A stretch of DNA of 64,000 nt, taken from positions 78,529,980 through 78,593,979 of the forward strand of contig CP136063.1 of NCBI GenBank assembly GCA_032622095.1, read 5' to 3'. The first letter of the stretch is position 1, and the number at the start of each line of letters is the position of its first letter. The stretch comes from Siphonodentalium dalli (taxonomy: Eukaryota > Mollusca > Scaphopoda > Gadilida > Siphonodentaliidae). This document shows, piece after piece, positions 1-12,083 of the stretch. A program made the translations under genes and the position numbers. Below the pieces are notes generated by a model. It was given only the letters and a program-made list of their open reading frames with translations. It was not told where the DNA came from and ran no database searches.

Positions 1-3000
1 CTCCATATTCCAAGCAAATATCTCATTGAAACCGAGGAGATATGTCCATAATGCGAGCAGATATCTTCTTGGATCCAAGGAGATATCTCCGAAAACGAAT
101 ATTTGCAGAGATGGCGCCCCATATACGCCCGATTGTTATGGGTAGTGGAAATAGTATTGACATACATATTATCTTATTTAAATTGGATATTAATGATTTA
201 TGAGTCATTTTGAAGATATTAGAACACACTATCAGAACGTATAAAAATTGTTCTGATTAGAGCAGTGATGTTGACAACAGAGGGCAAACTGTCACGACAC
301 GATCATGAAAATGCAAATCAACGATCAACTGATTGTCATCTTTAATGGTATAGGGTGCATTTACATTGCTATATAACTGTACACAGATCTACACGCAGAC
401 TAGTGTAAACGGGTTGATATAGAAATGCACACAGAAAGAAAACGGTATTAGTTCGTGTGAGCAAAAATCGTGTCCGATATACGTCACGGTCATCGCCGAA
501 GCATTGCGACTGGTAAATCTGTTTTGATTAAGTGTTACTCGGGCTTGGCGAATGTGTTTTAGTGTTCGTTGTCATTTCAACCAGTGTATTTCGAATATTG
601 AACACGGACAGGGAATGAAAACTTTGGTCAAAGTTTTCAACAGTTGGAAATTTTATACCTAACACAACATTAGTTGTAATTTCCAAACCAACAATAGGTT
701 GAAAATTATCTTTTAGTTTGATTTTCAAACATTTTATTGGGGGGGGGGGGGGGGGGGGGTATTGTTTTCGGACCAATATTTGCCTAATATCCTACTTTTT
801 ATCAAAATTTTGGGCTGGAATGGCCATCGATCAGCTGGAAGTTTTCCAACCTTATCATGGGGGTGGGTGTCAGGTTGGAAATTTCCAACACTTGGAAAGA
901 TTGTGTCCTGGTCCCTCCCCGTGGCCAGTCAAAAACTGCTAGTTAATTTAAGAAAACAATATTGTACCTCTCTATTTGTGCGTTGTTTATTATGTATTCC
1001 TATGCGATTTGCATTCTTTCTTCGAACCATTATCAAGTGGTATAAGGATGCACTTTAAATACATGCAGCACATACCAAATCGATGTTGTCTGCTGATAGT
1101 TGATCCATTTTTATGTCTGGCCTAAACTGACACGACTCGTAATGAATTGTCAATTACCAGAGTACTGATAAGCGCGCGTTCACTATTGGTAATTATGTTG
1201 TGATCACAGTAATGCGCGACACGTGACTTCATACAGATCTGTATACAGATCTACAGCAGTGTAAAGGCAGCCATAACACAAATAACTTCCAGTTGGTGGA
1301 CGTGTTGGTGCTGTTCATGTAGTCTTATGATGTTCAATTAACAGGATACATAGGTTGTTAGCATAATATTATTTTAAGTCATATAAATTGGGTTTCTGGT
1401 GTATCCGCCTGGTCTAATGTCAGCAAGGTTGGTAATGTTTGTCATATACTATCGCTATGATGTTTATCTGATTTCTACACGTAGTATGCTGTTATGTGGT
1501 TACCCACTGGTACCAATAAATCCCAACAAATGCTTTTTGCAACAGATGACGTAACCAGAGATCAAAATGTAAAGTTAATGAATAATATACAATAAGACTT
1601 TGACTGCCACATTGAGAATGACAATCAAATACGCCCTCATTTGAGCCCATGCATTGGTGATACTAATAATACCAATCGTGTGTTTATTAGACGTTTATTC
1701 ATACATAATCAGTCATTTCATGTGTGTATATATGATTACGATTGCCAATATATCCGTTAAATGAACCAATTTTGTAAAACAACACGTTATGTAACAGGAA
1801 TTAGTACCCGATTTGTATACCTTAGCAACCATTAATTTGTGACCGCAATATTGTGTAATAAGATGAAAACATTCATTTCCCTCTGATGGTAATTTGTGTA
1901 AACTAGTTAATTAGAATATATCATGCTTAAAATATCATGCTTTATCGTATAAAATATGTTCATTAATCAACAATATTCGCCCTGACCAAACCACCAAATG
2001 TTTCATTTCATATAGACATCATTGCGTTTAAGGTTAGAGTAATGGGCACATTTTATGCAATTTAAAGCAGTTTTCGATCATGTACTAAAATTTACGAGAT
2101 TTACAGGATTTAAAGCAAATAATCCCATCTGACTACCATGCATTCTACTATAGACTAGCTCAGGTCTAAAACAAAATAGGCTAATATAGCACTGACATGA
2201 GCAATATAATGCTTTCGATGTTATTGTGATTATATAGTTTCAAACTGATGTTACTAATTTTAAGTGCATAGACACGAGGAAGGATTTCCGTGTGTGTCAG
2301 ATTATCGATACTTTATTATTATTTGTTTAAATTGGTATTGTTTAAATTGGTATTTTCTTTTTATTATTGTTTCAATAACATATCAATATTAATACTTCAT
2401 TCATTTTGAACAAAACGTCATTCCAATTATTCCAACTGATTCATAATGAATGCGTGGACAATACCAATGATCGCCAGATTTTGATAACGGGGATAAGGGG
2501 TGACTTTAATAAGATATTCCCCGTGCTATTGGACTTCTTCAGGGAGCTCATACAAATATATTTTGGTAGTGATACGGGGGGGGGGGGGGGGGCGGTGAAA
2601 AAAAAAATTCCGGCACCCGTGCCAGTGTGGGTGGGTGGTCAAAGCCACCAACAAGCTATTTTTTCCGCAACTAAAAAAAATAATTCCTGCTTGTTTTTTT
2701 TAGTGTTTTGGCAATGCGTTGGGCTTCAAAACCACTTTGAATGAGATAAATAATGTAATTCTAACTGGTAAACTGACTGCAGGCAGTTATCGTGTTGTAT
2801 TTTGTTGCAAATTTTGAAATCCAAGATGGCCGCTGGCAGCCATGTTTTTTTGGCCGAATGACCTCAAAATGACTCATTCCTATTTACATGTCCATGTTAA
2901 CATCCATGATAAATAATATGCACAGAAATTCATATACAGCTGTTTACAGTGAATTTCCACCTGCAAATCTCTGTTTTAGTGTTAAAGGGGGTGGGTGTCA

Positions 3001-3240
3001 ATAAATGGTCGACAAAAACTGCCGAAAACGGAAAAAAAATTGGCGGTGGGGGTGGGTGGGTACAAAAAATGATCGAAAGGGAAAAAATGCCATACGTGCC
3101 TGAATTTTTTTTCCGACCCCGTCCCTGAGTGATAGATATATTTTCTGGATTCGCTTGGTGTCGTGTCATACTAAGGAAAGAGCTAAAAGTGTCAGTGAAG
3201 CTTTTGAGGACATTTTTAATGTTTGAAAGCAGACGATGTA
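1..3240. other. host non-coding sequence, no gene recognised
   Basis: I see no convincing exon here. The open frames are short and mostly run through homopolymer tracts: a 21-G run at 739-759 and a G run near 2576-2592. Near 2820 a short segment (AAGATGGCCGCTGG followed by CCATGTTTTTT) resembles one unit of the tandem repeat at 61.9-62.4 kb, so it is probably a dispersed repeat copy. If the MTHFS exon at 3756 belongs to a longer gene, this stretch may be its intron. Confidence 0.5.
739..759 (+). repeat. poly-G tract (21 G)
   Basis: Uninterrupted run of 21 G. Long G runs are prone to slippage and to G-quadruplex formation, and they generate spurious poly-glycine frames. Confidence 0.95.
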
Positions 3241-3254
3241 ATATTATGTGACAT

Positions 3255-3412
3255 AAATGCGTGGGTAGAAACTGACCCCTTAAACGTGAATATGTTATTC
3301 GAGAAGGTTCGAGAACGTTCCAGACAAATGCGTGGGTAGAAGCTGACTCCTTACACGTGAAGATGTTATTCGAGAAGGTTCGAGAACGTTCCAGACAAAT
3401 GCGTGGGTAGAA
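3255..3412 (+). promoter_or_regulatory. tandem 71-bp repeat with two perfect heat-shock elements
   Basis: Two full 71-bp copies start at 3255 and 3326, with a 16-bp third start at 3397. Each full copy carries alternating TTC/GAA blocks spaced by 2 nt: TTC-GAA-TTC-GAA-TTC at 3298-3320 and again at 3369-3391. Five uninterrupted subunits match the binding site of trimeric heat-shock factor HSF1. A TATAAG box follows at 3424-3429, about 33 bp after the second element. The layout is that of a heat-inducible promoter. Whether it drives a host transcript or belongs to a transposable element cannot be told from the sequence. Confidence 0.7.
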
Positions 3413-3423
3413 AAGAAGGAGTT

Positions 3424-3429
3424 TATAAG
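3424..3429 (+). promoter_or_regulatory. TATA box downstream of heat-shock elements
   Basis: TATAAG sits 33 bp after the second heat-shock element. A 61-codon open frame begins at 3543, about 90 nt after the expected start site. Its product (starting MEEFKSAIHRKG) is not one I recognise, and it may be only the first exon of a transcript or chance. Confidence 0.5.
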
Positions 3430-3755
3430 ATAGAGAAGGAGGGATTAAAAATAGTATTATAGGAAGACCTATAAGTACATAATAGAACAGGCGTGATTAA
3501 AATAATATATCGGAAGATCTATTCAATATATACAACATCAAAATGGAGGAGTTTAAGTCGGCCATACATAGAAAAGGGGCGGGCGTTGTAAGACTATGGG
3601 GGTATAGGACACACACATACATATATACGGAAGGGTCGTCATACCATCTGCTCCCACAGACGGCCCTATGCTGCTACTGCATGCAAGTAATATATTGCAT
3701 GCATATGGCCCTTAAATGTAACGTATAGGCTGTTGATCGATGACTTTTATTTAAG

Positions 3756-3976
3756 GTGGCCTGGATCTTATCATAATGCCAGGGGTTGGATTTACCAAAG
3801 ATGGCCGACGACTCGGACACGGCAAGGGATACTACGATAAATATCTACAGAGATGCAGGGATGCCGACATGAAACCATTCACCGTTGGCCTGGCATTCAC
3901 TGAACAAATGTGCGATGATATTCCAACTACAGATACGGATATCCCTCTGGATATGGTTCTGTATCCAAACGAATGA
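3756..3976 (+). CDS. MTHFS: 5-formyltetrahydrofolate cyclo-ligase, last exon
   Basis: This is the C-terminal exon of the enzyme that converts 5-formyl-THF to 5,10-methenyl-THF using ATP (cytosolic one-carbon metabolism). The frame reads [12 protein letters not shown], then [13 protein letters not shown], then PFTVGLAF and a terminal LDMVLYPNE. The GKGYYD loop is the family signature for ATP and folate binding. A splice acceptor (TTTATTTAAG) ends at 3755 and the exon begins with two bases of a split codon. A TGA stop closes it at 3974-3976. Upstream exons are not recognisable here, so they probably lie left of the window or beyond a long intron. A lone processed fragment is the alternative, but the clean acceptor argues for a real exon. 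Confidence 0.85.
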
Positions 3977-6200
3977 TCTGGATATATCACACAATCTACG
4001 ACTAATGGCAGGATATACTCGTATATAATCCTATGTCAGCTATACCTTCAACGACAAACCGAGTGGCCATATGTACCAAGATGGAAGACATAGTTCAGAT
4101 CCCTCGCTATACGCTGGTCATGTATTTTTTTCGTAATTAAATCGAGAATTTGTTAGTTGTGTGTTTTATCAGTTACAATTAAAGGTGGATTATCTCTTTT
4201 TAAACATTTATTACATAGTTACCGGGGTATAAAATATTATATATGAATCGAAGACTCATGTCCGGAAATGCTTTTATCGATTAATATTTATTTTATTTCG
4301 AATATTTTCTGGTCTAAAAAGGTGTGGTTGTTTAGCTAACGAACAATTGGTTACTGATAACACGTTAATTAGACTCATTATCGGCTATAACTATGGAACA
4401 AAACAATACAATCAATCAATCTGGGACATTTGACGTTCGGTACGTATCTATAGGAACATCCTAATGCTCTCTATCGCTACATGGTATCGCCCGAATGCGG
4501 CGAATGGTCTCTTCTAAAAAATAGACAAATATAGTGTCCCAATTAATCATCTCATTTCATAATAAAATATTCGAAATAAAATCAATATTAATTGATAGAA
4601 GCCTTTCCGGACTGGTGTCTTCAATTCATATGAATTATTTTATACCCACGCAACTATTAAAAATATGTTATTTAAAGTGATAGTCCATCTTTAATTCTGG
4701 CTTGATATAGCCAATTTCCAAATGAATATTGACAGTTCGGTTTCTCTGAATAATTCTGAATAAATTGTAACCGACAACAGTCTCAAATAAAACAATGAGT
4801 GATATCCTTGCATTCTGTGCAGGTATTGGCAGTGTTAAATCAAGCGTATCAGGGGCTTGAACTCTGCCTTACAGTTTGTGTAGGTACATGTTATGATCTG
4901 TTAGATACTATCCAGCTTTAATAACACAAAGTCGAAGTTGTGCAGTATATTCAAAGTCGATTGGTCGACAACGCATTAACCCTGTATATGGGTTCTCACA
5001 TTTAGTTATACAAATCTACATGGGAATAGTTTATTATTCATTTGGAGGGATGTTCAGGTAACAAAAGCAGACGAGACACAGGGGGAAAGATAATAGAAGT
5101 GCAGAATGATACATTTTCGTTGGATGAAAATGTTCAGATAATAAATTCAACAACTATGGTCGTTTGTTGAACTTATTATCTAACATTTCCTAAAGGAACT
5201 ACTCGTCAATGAGTATTTAGTATATAGAAATGATTAAGGATACTGTTTCCCTGTGAATGGGAGGTAATTTGTAATCACAACAATGTCTTCCTGCTGCTCA
5301 AGACATGCAAATGGAACATTTTAGCTATTCCATTATCTTCATATGTTGGCAAATAAGAGATGATGTTTGAAACTGGAAACATCTACTATTACACACGAAT
5401 ATAGGTGTGACAGCATTTACCTAATGGAGATGACGAGTGCCTTACATTTACGTTGTACAATTTCAGTGTTACTATATAACATGTAGACTGCATGCACATC
5501 TTCTGATTTTACACTTTATATCTGTGTTCACAATTTCAGAACATTCTCATTTACGTGGAAATATTTACACAGCCCGTCTGTTTTACACTAAATCCTGTTC
5601 GGTGATTAGTCAACTGCTAATTGGGTCACCCGTTTCATACCGCAATAACACACCGACGTCACAAGTTGTTGACACAACCTAGCCTAATCACTAAAAGCGT
5701 CAGCTGAATAATTGGGCGTGATTTTCAAAGTTCAGCCGAATTGCATCTCAAACCAGGCATTTAAATCGATCACGTTATCGTTGCTACGTGCTTGTAAATC
5801 TGATATTGGACTGAATGTGCTCTATGGGCTAGTCTCAAATTCTCGGCAGATTTTGTGAAAATAAATAAGAATACACTCACAATTTTTATGGGAATAAATC
5901 ATCAAAAAGCTACATAAATATAAAAAACGAATGCAGTGGATGGGTGTGTGTTATTGCGCTGTGGTAGCACATTTAGTGAGAATCGCGGTCCTCATGATTT
6001 GCCCCAACGACCACAGGGCCGTATCCCCAAATAACACACACACACACCCACACCCCCCCCCCCCACACACACACTATATGAATTTCTTAAATAACAAGGC
6101 ATTACATACAGCATCGTTGTTGTAGCACATGTTCCACATGTTCCACATTATACAACTGAATATGCATGCATGGGTCCATATAGGGAATGCCTGGGAGTTT
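3977..6200. other. 3' flank of MTHFS, non-coding
   Basis: AT-rich sequence with no supported gene. Around 5060-5240 it holds a dispersed repeat that recurs near 30,580-30,740; its core is a palindrome (TTCAGATAATAAATTCAACAA opposed by TTTGTTGAACTTATTATCT, near 5130-5190). Around 6036-6075 there is a CA/C-rich microsatellite. Confidence 0.55.
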
Positions 6201-6737
6201 TCACATCGGATTGAGTAACCCTGGTGCCTCGGTGCCCCGGTGAGGTGCATGGAGCATTAGAGGCCAACATAGGCCATCTAGCTATAGCGAACCGGTTTCT
6301 ACTCCCGATGAGTGCGAAATTGGAATCGAAAAGGGAAGATAACCTGATTCGATCGTGTATCTGGAGAAGTTTGTCAAGTTCTTTCCGGGAGCCGGTGGTT
6401 TCTACATGCTGCGGAATGATTTCCCCGTCAAATTAACCATCGACACGGTTTTTCACTCGCCCGCATAAACTGGCAACGTAGATATATGCATGACTTGTAT
6501 ATAGCAACCGAAACGACGATAAGGCAAAGAAACAAACAAAGCTAGTATGCGCATTTACATCGTATAAGTTCCGCCACTCCTGGTCCTAAATAATTGTTAT
6601 TATAGTCAGCGGTCGCGTATACATTGGAACATCAGACCATGGGAAGAAATGTTTTAGATATCGTCGCTCTATAACGTTTATGGTATACGACACACATTTG
6701 GTGTGTCACTAACTCGCGGCCATATTGGATTCACCAG

Positions 6738-6883
6738 GTCCGGTTCCGTGGTTTTAGTGCTGCAGGTCAAAGTTTTGCAGTCGCATTCCATATATAGCAC
6801 TCATGAATAATTCAAAAGCTCCATATATGGAAATGCTATACACCAAAACTTTGACCAGTAGAACTAAAACTACGGAACCGGGG
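6738..6883. repeat. foldback element with ~60-bp arms
   Basis: The left arm begins CCGGTTCCGTGGTTTTAGTG and the right arm ends with its imperfect complement ending ACGGAACCGG. Between them are matching AGGTCAAAGTTTTG / CAAAACTTTGACC blocks and a central CATATAT palindrome. This is a short foldback MITE with no coding capacity. Confidence 0.65.
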
Positions 6884-8422
6884 CTGGAATAATCTCTAAA
6901 ACCACGACACGGAGCTGGATGAACCCAATACGGTCGCGACCCAGTGATCTCGATTATAAGAAATCGCAATATACCTTTCTGGACATTCCGTTTCCGATTT
7001 CAGAATTCGGATAAACACAAATGCAAGGCACAGGTTTTGTTCGGAAACCGCACATTGTCTTCGAAATTATATTGTGTATGACTGCATTGCGTCTTCTGTG
7101 ACATTTTATATTCGTAGAAATGTAGTTCCGATATTTATCGACCTATTTTCGATACCGGGACAAATAAAAAGCGAACGTTATTAGGCGTATTTTGGAGCGC
7201 AAACCGACATGTGGCTTTAAAGGCGACTGTACTGTGCTTGAATGGGAGAATACAAAGAACAATATACAGTTGTCTCAATGTCTCAATGTCTCCCGAGAAG
7301 AAGGACAACAACTGTTTTGTTATCCGATTATACCACAGAAAATATCCTTTCCATCCACACGCACGATGTTGCACTGAGTCACGGGTGCTTTCTTTCCCGA
7401 TTATGTATATTTTCAGTAACTACTTATCGTCCCATAGGATTTCTGTTCCATAAACGATAATCAAGCTGTTAAGCGTTTGATAATCCGCGTTTATTTGCGA
7501 TCATTTTGGTGGTCAAATAGTCAATATCGGTCCATGCAATGTAAACCAATAAGCCATATTGGTATGTTCTCGTCTTCTGCAATGTGGCCAATTCAATGTC
7601 GTCTTGTGCGCGTAATTTACTCGCGATGTTCATTTCACAACGGTCTTCCCCGAAAGCTATTGGGAAGTTGTCAATTTCATTAATGTACATTCATATGTGT
7701 CAGTGCTCATGGCGATCCTCACATAAAATACTTCTATGATCACATTGCAGACATCGCGGGAGATAAGCGTACAGTACCATTAATTCTCAACTGGTGTGTT
7801 TTGCGAATCCATGGGGTATATAAGATCTATGATTTTATAGTACGTCGTAGTGATGTGAAATAGATGAGTTACTGCAGTGTGTGTTTGGAGATATTCTTGC
7901 AATATAACATCAGGCGGGCGACAAAAACAATGTCTCCCTGGTCAGCGGGCGACAGTGTGATTTGTCGCCCGGCACGTGACAGAACATGGGCCAATCAGAA
8001 GGGTGGAAAATAGGGAGGAGGATAACAAAGCTTAATGTCATTTCCGCTGAGGCCCACATGAGGTCACAGTAACATAAATATGGTGTTTTTGCAGTTATAA
8101 ATTCTTATAATAAATTTGGGCACAAACGGTCTTTAGTAACCAATTTGCAAGAGGTTTTAACCCCCCCCCCTCGGGCCACACACCCACCCCGGCATACCTT
8201 CCTGCAAATTTGGTATTACCCCCACCTGGGTAAGTTATATAAGAACACGAAACATGAAACACACAATGTACAACTTTAATGCAGATAAATGATTAATAAA
8301 TGCAGGTAGACACATTGGACATCAAATCTTCTATACAGTCCACGCAAGCTCTTGGAAATTATATAAAGAGTCACGAACTATTGTCCACGAACACCTGGCA
8401 TCGTCACTTGTTTCACTGTACA
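6884..8422. other. non-coding sequence with no recognised gene
   Basis: Only short, low-support open frames on both strands. A C run sits at about 8160-8170. An ATTAAA-type signal on the - strand near 8274 could be the polyadenylation signal of the chitin-binding exon just upstream on that strand. Confidence 0.45.
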
Positions 8423-8601
8423 CTAACTAGGATAATCACACCCTTTAATGGAATTGTTCCAAACCAAAGTAGCTGGACATGTTCTCTCGTAGGTGGTCGT
8501 GCATGCGGGACCACACTGTATGAACATATTCGGATGGCCAGGATATGCGTACGGTCCTCCACAATCTGGCACTCCTTGTACGCATGGGTTGTACCCAGTT
8601 C
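8423..8601 (-). CDS. terminal exon with a chitin-binding type-2 (CBM14/peritrophin-A) domain
   Basis: On the - strand a good acceptor (TTTTATTCTAG) precedes an exon that enters in phase 1 and ends with TAG at 8425-8423. It encodes about 58 residues with six cysteines in the peritrophin-A order: NPC, VPDC, MFIQC, GPAC, RTCP and a final GCDYP. This matches the C-terminal chitin-binding module of extracellular matrix, shell or mucus proteins. The phase (1) and strand are the same as in the three EGF-like exons at 38.3, 49.8 and 59.3 kb, so this may be the last exon of that gene. A separate small gene is the alternative. Confidence 0.78.
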
Positions 8602-8817
8602 CTAGAATAAAACACGAGAGTTCGAGGCAGTAAAGAGACGAAAGGCCTTCGCAGTGGGTACACATGTGAAATGTCGTGAATGTCTCTAAAACAACTACAT
8701 GTATCGTCAACAAGTAAATATAAAAATATAATATTAATTATTAATAATTCTCCAATAACGAGATTTTCAAAAGACTCAAAACACTGTTACGTAAACATTA
8801 CTGTCCAGCTACATTTC

Positions 8818-10491
8818 TAGATCATGTCATGAATCTCTACTCTGGCTAATGCCCGTGGAGACCATATTCCACCAATACAAAACCTTTGAACTTTTTTAAG
8901 TTTTGACAGGGAAAGTCGAAACAGTAACGCGGGGAATATATTTCTTAGTTATTATCTGTTCCTTAATAACGTTCTTCATTGTAACGGAAGGTCCCAAGTC
9001 GAACTTGCATGCTTTACTGTGACTATTCTGAGCCGATATCGCAATAAACATTGAATTAATTACCCATGAGATATTCCATAATTGTAAGCGACGAAAAGCA
9101 AAATCGCTCAGAAAGTCACCTAAATCGTGAAATTTTGAGTTAGGACCTTCACCTATTAGGGAACAGATAATAACTAAGAAATATATTCCCCGTGTTATTT
9201 TGTCAACTTCATAAGGTTCCCTGTCAAAACTACATTAAGTTCCAAGGTTTTGTACTGATGGAATATGGTCTCTACTAGTCCAAGTCTTCTCGTACTAAAA
9301 CCGGCTAAGATATTGGGATGGAGGTGCCGGTCTTTAGTCCGAGTTCCAGGACCATGCATTCTTATGACACGACTTAAGCGTTAGTGACCCGCTCAAATAA
9401 AACCACAATTATATGAAATAAAATATCACAATTGCGACAATAAACGGATATTTTCCGCAGAAGACATGCTATTTTATCTGAAACCCACATCAGTTGTGAA
9501 TTTAAAACGGTAATTTAATGCGAAAAGAGACATTTACCTCAATGTTTACAATTTTTTAAAAGTATGCGAACTCGGTTGACCTCGCGAACTGTGTTCGGCA
9601 TTTTCCGTTGAAAATATTCCGTAGATTTTGGACAACAACGCAAATTACGATGAATTCTCCATTGTAATCGTAATTATGTGTGTCAATAAATAAAATAATA
9701 AATAGATTAATTAAACATTGGAGATATAAATGTAATACACTAAATAAATGAACCTTAAGTTTGAAAAGTCCCACTAAAACGGAAGAACTATATTTCGAAA
9801 CTGTGTGATTCGGTTCTCCGATTATTTTATCAACACAGATGTCAAAATGCACATCACACGCATGGCAACTTGGCAAGTCAGACACAAGAGTTCTAATTTG
9901 CTCCAATTTTGACAAGTTGCTTGCGAAAATTGTCAACAAAACTACCGTTCTGATCCTCCATTATGTCATTAAGTTTTTAGTGCGGGAATTGTTCTGAAAG
10001 CACATAGAAAACTGGACTTTCGGGCGATCGGTTTTCGCCATTTTTGTTCGGAAAACCCGCGCTATATATAGAAACGGAAAGTAGAATTCCCAGAACAAAC
10101 AGCGGATTATACCGAACTTATTCGGACCACTTCGGCTTTCGGTTAAAACGTAAACAGAGAAAAAAATCGATGTTTGTGTCAATCAACCGGAATATTCTAT
10201 GTGTAATTTAACATTAAAGTTAGATTATTATACACCATTATGACCATAAGATGTAAGCCTTTCCGATGTATATAGCATCATGTATTGATTTGCTAGGTAA
10301 ATCGAGTAAAATACACCACAAATTCCCGCCACAGATCGTGGGCGTAAGTCGTGTCATAGGATTGGTATACAAGCGGTCTTGGACTAAAGACCGGCACCTC
10401 CATCCCAATATCTTAGCCGGTTTTAGTACGAGAAGACTTGGACTAGGTCTCTACGTGCGTTAGCCAGAGTAGAAATTCATGGCATGGTCTA
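8818..10491. mobile_element. foldback MITE interrupted by a later insertion
   Basis: The element's two halves lie at 8818-9275 and 10455-10491. It begins TAGATCATGTCATGAATCTC and ends with the imperfect complement GAAATTCATGGCATGGTCTA. Inside, ATATTCCACCAATACAAAACC is mirrored by TTTTGTACTGATGGAATATGG. A second, uninterrupted copy is at 30037-30551, which defines the family (about 0.5 kb, non-coding). The right half is displaced by the nested element at 9276-10445. Confidence 0.75.
9276..10445. mobile_element. MULE-like non-autonomous DNA transposon nested in the MITE
   Basis: The terminal inverted repeats are about 65 bp and nearly perfect, starting TAGTCCAAGTCTTCTCGTAC and ending with its complement. 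A perfect 9-bp target-site duplication (GGTCTCTAC) flanks it at 9267-9275 and 10446-10454. Long TIRs with a 9-bp duplication are typical of Mutator-like elements. The 1170-bp interior has only short open frames (the longest is 127 codons on the - strand at 9939-9556, not recognised), so it looks non-autonomous. Confidence 0.8.
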
Positions 10492-10746
10492 CTGCATTTC
10501 CGGCTTTGATCGATACTTTATTCTCATAATTTCGAATAAATATTGAGAATACAGACATATATTTACAAAAGAACATGAGGATACATACACATATTATATA
10601 CATGTATCCGGTGCAATGGGGATATCTCATACTAAATAAATGGGGATATGACAATCTGCGGGCTGGGATAGAATATGGAATAGAATGACAATATGTGGAA
10701 CAGAATTTGAAATTGCGTGCAACGGCCGATATCTCGAGGAACACAG

Positions 10747-10752
10747 AACGTC
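10747..10752. repeat. Polinton target-site duplication, left
   Basis: AACGTC directly abuts the left terminus of the Polinton and recurs at 27308-27313. A 6-bp duplication is the hallmark of Polinton integrase. Confidence 0.9.
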
Positions 10753-11130
10753 AGAAGAATAGGCGTCTCGTTAGCCTCACATCTAAAAATAGAATTTGTG
10801 GGTCTAAAATTGGTTGTACTAAAATATTCCCAAAATATCAAAACCCAAAAAAAAAATTTCAAAAATTTCAAAAATTATTTTTTCCAAAAAATTTCAAAAT
10901 CCCAAAACTTCCAAAAAATTTTAAAACCCCAAAATTTCAAAAAAGAAAATTTTTCAAAACCCTCCAAAATTATTTCTCTAAAAAAAAAGTTTAAATAAAA
11001 AATTTATAACGAGTTTTCGGTTTCTGATAATCTCGATATTAAAAAAATGTCGAATGTTAAATTATTTGCGTGTAATATCTTTCGTTATTTTTTTTTTGTT
11101 CAACCAATGTTTCAATGTATTTATTAATCG

Positions 11131-11418
11131 ATGTTTAGAAATAGCTTTATTGGACATTGTGACCATCGATATGAATGCATACATTCCAGTGTTTTATCGG
11201 ACGCAGTTCATATAATTGTCATACCTGAAAATAGACACTATTACTTTTACATAAATAATAAAGAGCGTTTATTCTTTACACTCTCTCTATCCCATATGAC
11301 AGGTGTGTATTATCGTGAATTATTGGAAGTATTGAGACTAACGGTCGAAAATTGTAATGTGAAATTACCAACCCTCCAGAATGAATTGTCATATTCGCTG
11401 GAACATATTTTCAAGTAA
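11131..11418 (+). CDS. TIR-encoded 95-residue protein, left copy
   Basis: An ATG-initiated frame of 95 residues (starting MFRNSFIGHCDHRYE) lies wholly inside the terminal repeat and is therefore present twice; the right copy at 26931-26644 translates identically. I do not recognise it. It is not low-complexity, lacks a membrane segment and has alternating hydrophobic stretches (HIIVI, HYYFYI, FFTLSLS) suggesting beta strands, then a helix-like C-terminus. The recurrent 10-mer AAAGAGCGTT lies inside it at 11260-11269. Whether it is translated is uncertain. Confidence 0.4.
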   Translation: MFRNSFIGHCDHRYECIHSSVLSDAVHIIVIPENRHYYFYINNKERLFFTLSLSHMTGVYYRELLEVLRLTVENCNVKLPTLQNELSYSLEHIFK

Positions 11419-11607
11419 TCACACGCGACATTGGTGGTAACAATGTGTCTTTCACACCTTTGATTTACCAAATGAATTATATTATTTCCCCGTTCACAGT
11501 TATATGCTATTCAGAAAACATATCGATTTAATGTCTGAACAAACGGGTTAGTATCAATTAAGGTTGATAAACTGTGTCATTCACACGATAATTAGTTAGC
11601 CAAAAAC

Positions 11608-11805
11608 ATGCATACGTCCAGGACACTCAATTATAGAAATTGCTTTGATGACATTGTTATAACAACATTACGTAATAACCACTTATCACTCCAGTCACAC
11701 TTACGATCATATACCGAAACTACAGGTAGCACCGATGATGTAACATTATATCACTGCTATTGTACCAATGATAGGTTCAGACAAGTTCGATGTTTAGAAA
11801 AATAG
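11608..11805 (+). CDS. TIR-encoded 65-residue open frame, left copy
   Basis: A short ATG frame (starting MHTSRTLNYRN) ends exactly where identity between the two terminal repeats ends. The right copy (26454-26257) differs by one residue (Q versus H). No family is recognised. It could be a small protein or a chance frame; related sequence in the decayed Polinton end at 62.4-63 kb is rich in indels, which argues weakly against strong coding constraint. Confidence 0.25.
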   Translation: MHTSRTLNYRNCFDDIVITTLRNNHLSLQSHLRSYTETTGSTDDVTLYHCYCTNDRFRQVRCLEK

Positions 11806-12028
11806 ATAATCTGCAGGTGTTCACTTGACAAGAGATTTTGTACACTCAATCACAGACCAACGTGATAATACCAGCCCACACCCAACCCCCAACATCCACC
11901 AAACACCTTCACATCACTTACCAAAACCAATGATGTTATAAGAACTGTAGGTTTTTATAATATTATAGCTTGCAGTGTCATCCTGGTAATTCATTTACAA
12001 CAGCCATAACAAATGTTTACTTATGATG

Positions 12029-12036
12029 TATATAAG
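12029..12036 (+). promoter_or_regulatory. TATA box for the Polinton ATPase / + strand block
   Basis: TATATAAG lies 48 bp before the ATPase ATG at 12084, leaving a short 5' UTR. It is the first good TATA box after the left terminal repeat and the likely promoter for the head of the + strand gene block. Confidence 0.55.
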
Positions 12037-12083
12037 AACTGTATAGCTACTAATAAATAGGACACAGTGAACACAAAAAAAAA

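Larger units (their letters stand above)
10753..11805 (+). repeat. Polinton left terminal inverted repeat
   Basis: Matches the complement of 26257-27307 almost base for base. Visible differences are single substitutions near 11461 and 11775, plus small indels in the A-rich tract at 10850-10990. The outer 250 bp is extremely A/T-rich with repeated CAAAA blocks. The inner part contains two short open frames (11131-11418 and 11608-11805). Confidence 0.92.

Noticed and set aside
9556-9939. 127-codon - strand frame inside the MULE-like element
   Set aside because: No transposase motif or recognisable family; probably chance in a non-autonomous element.
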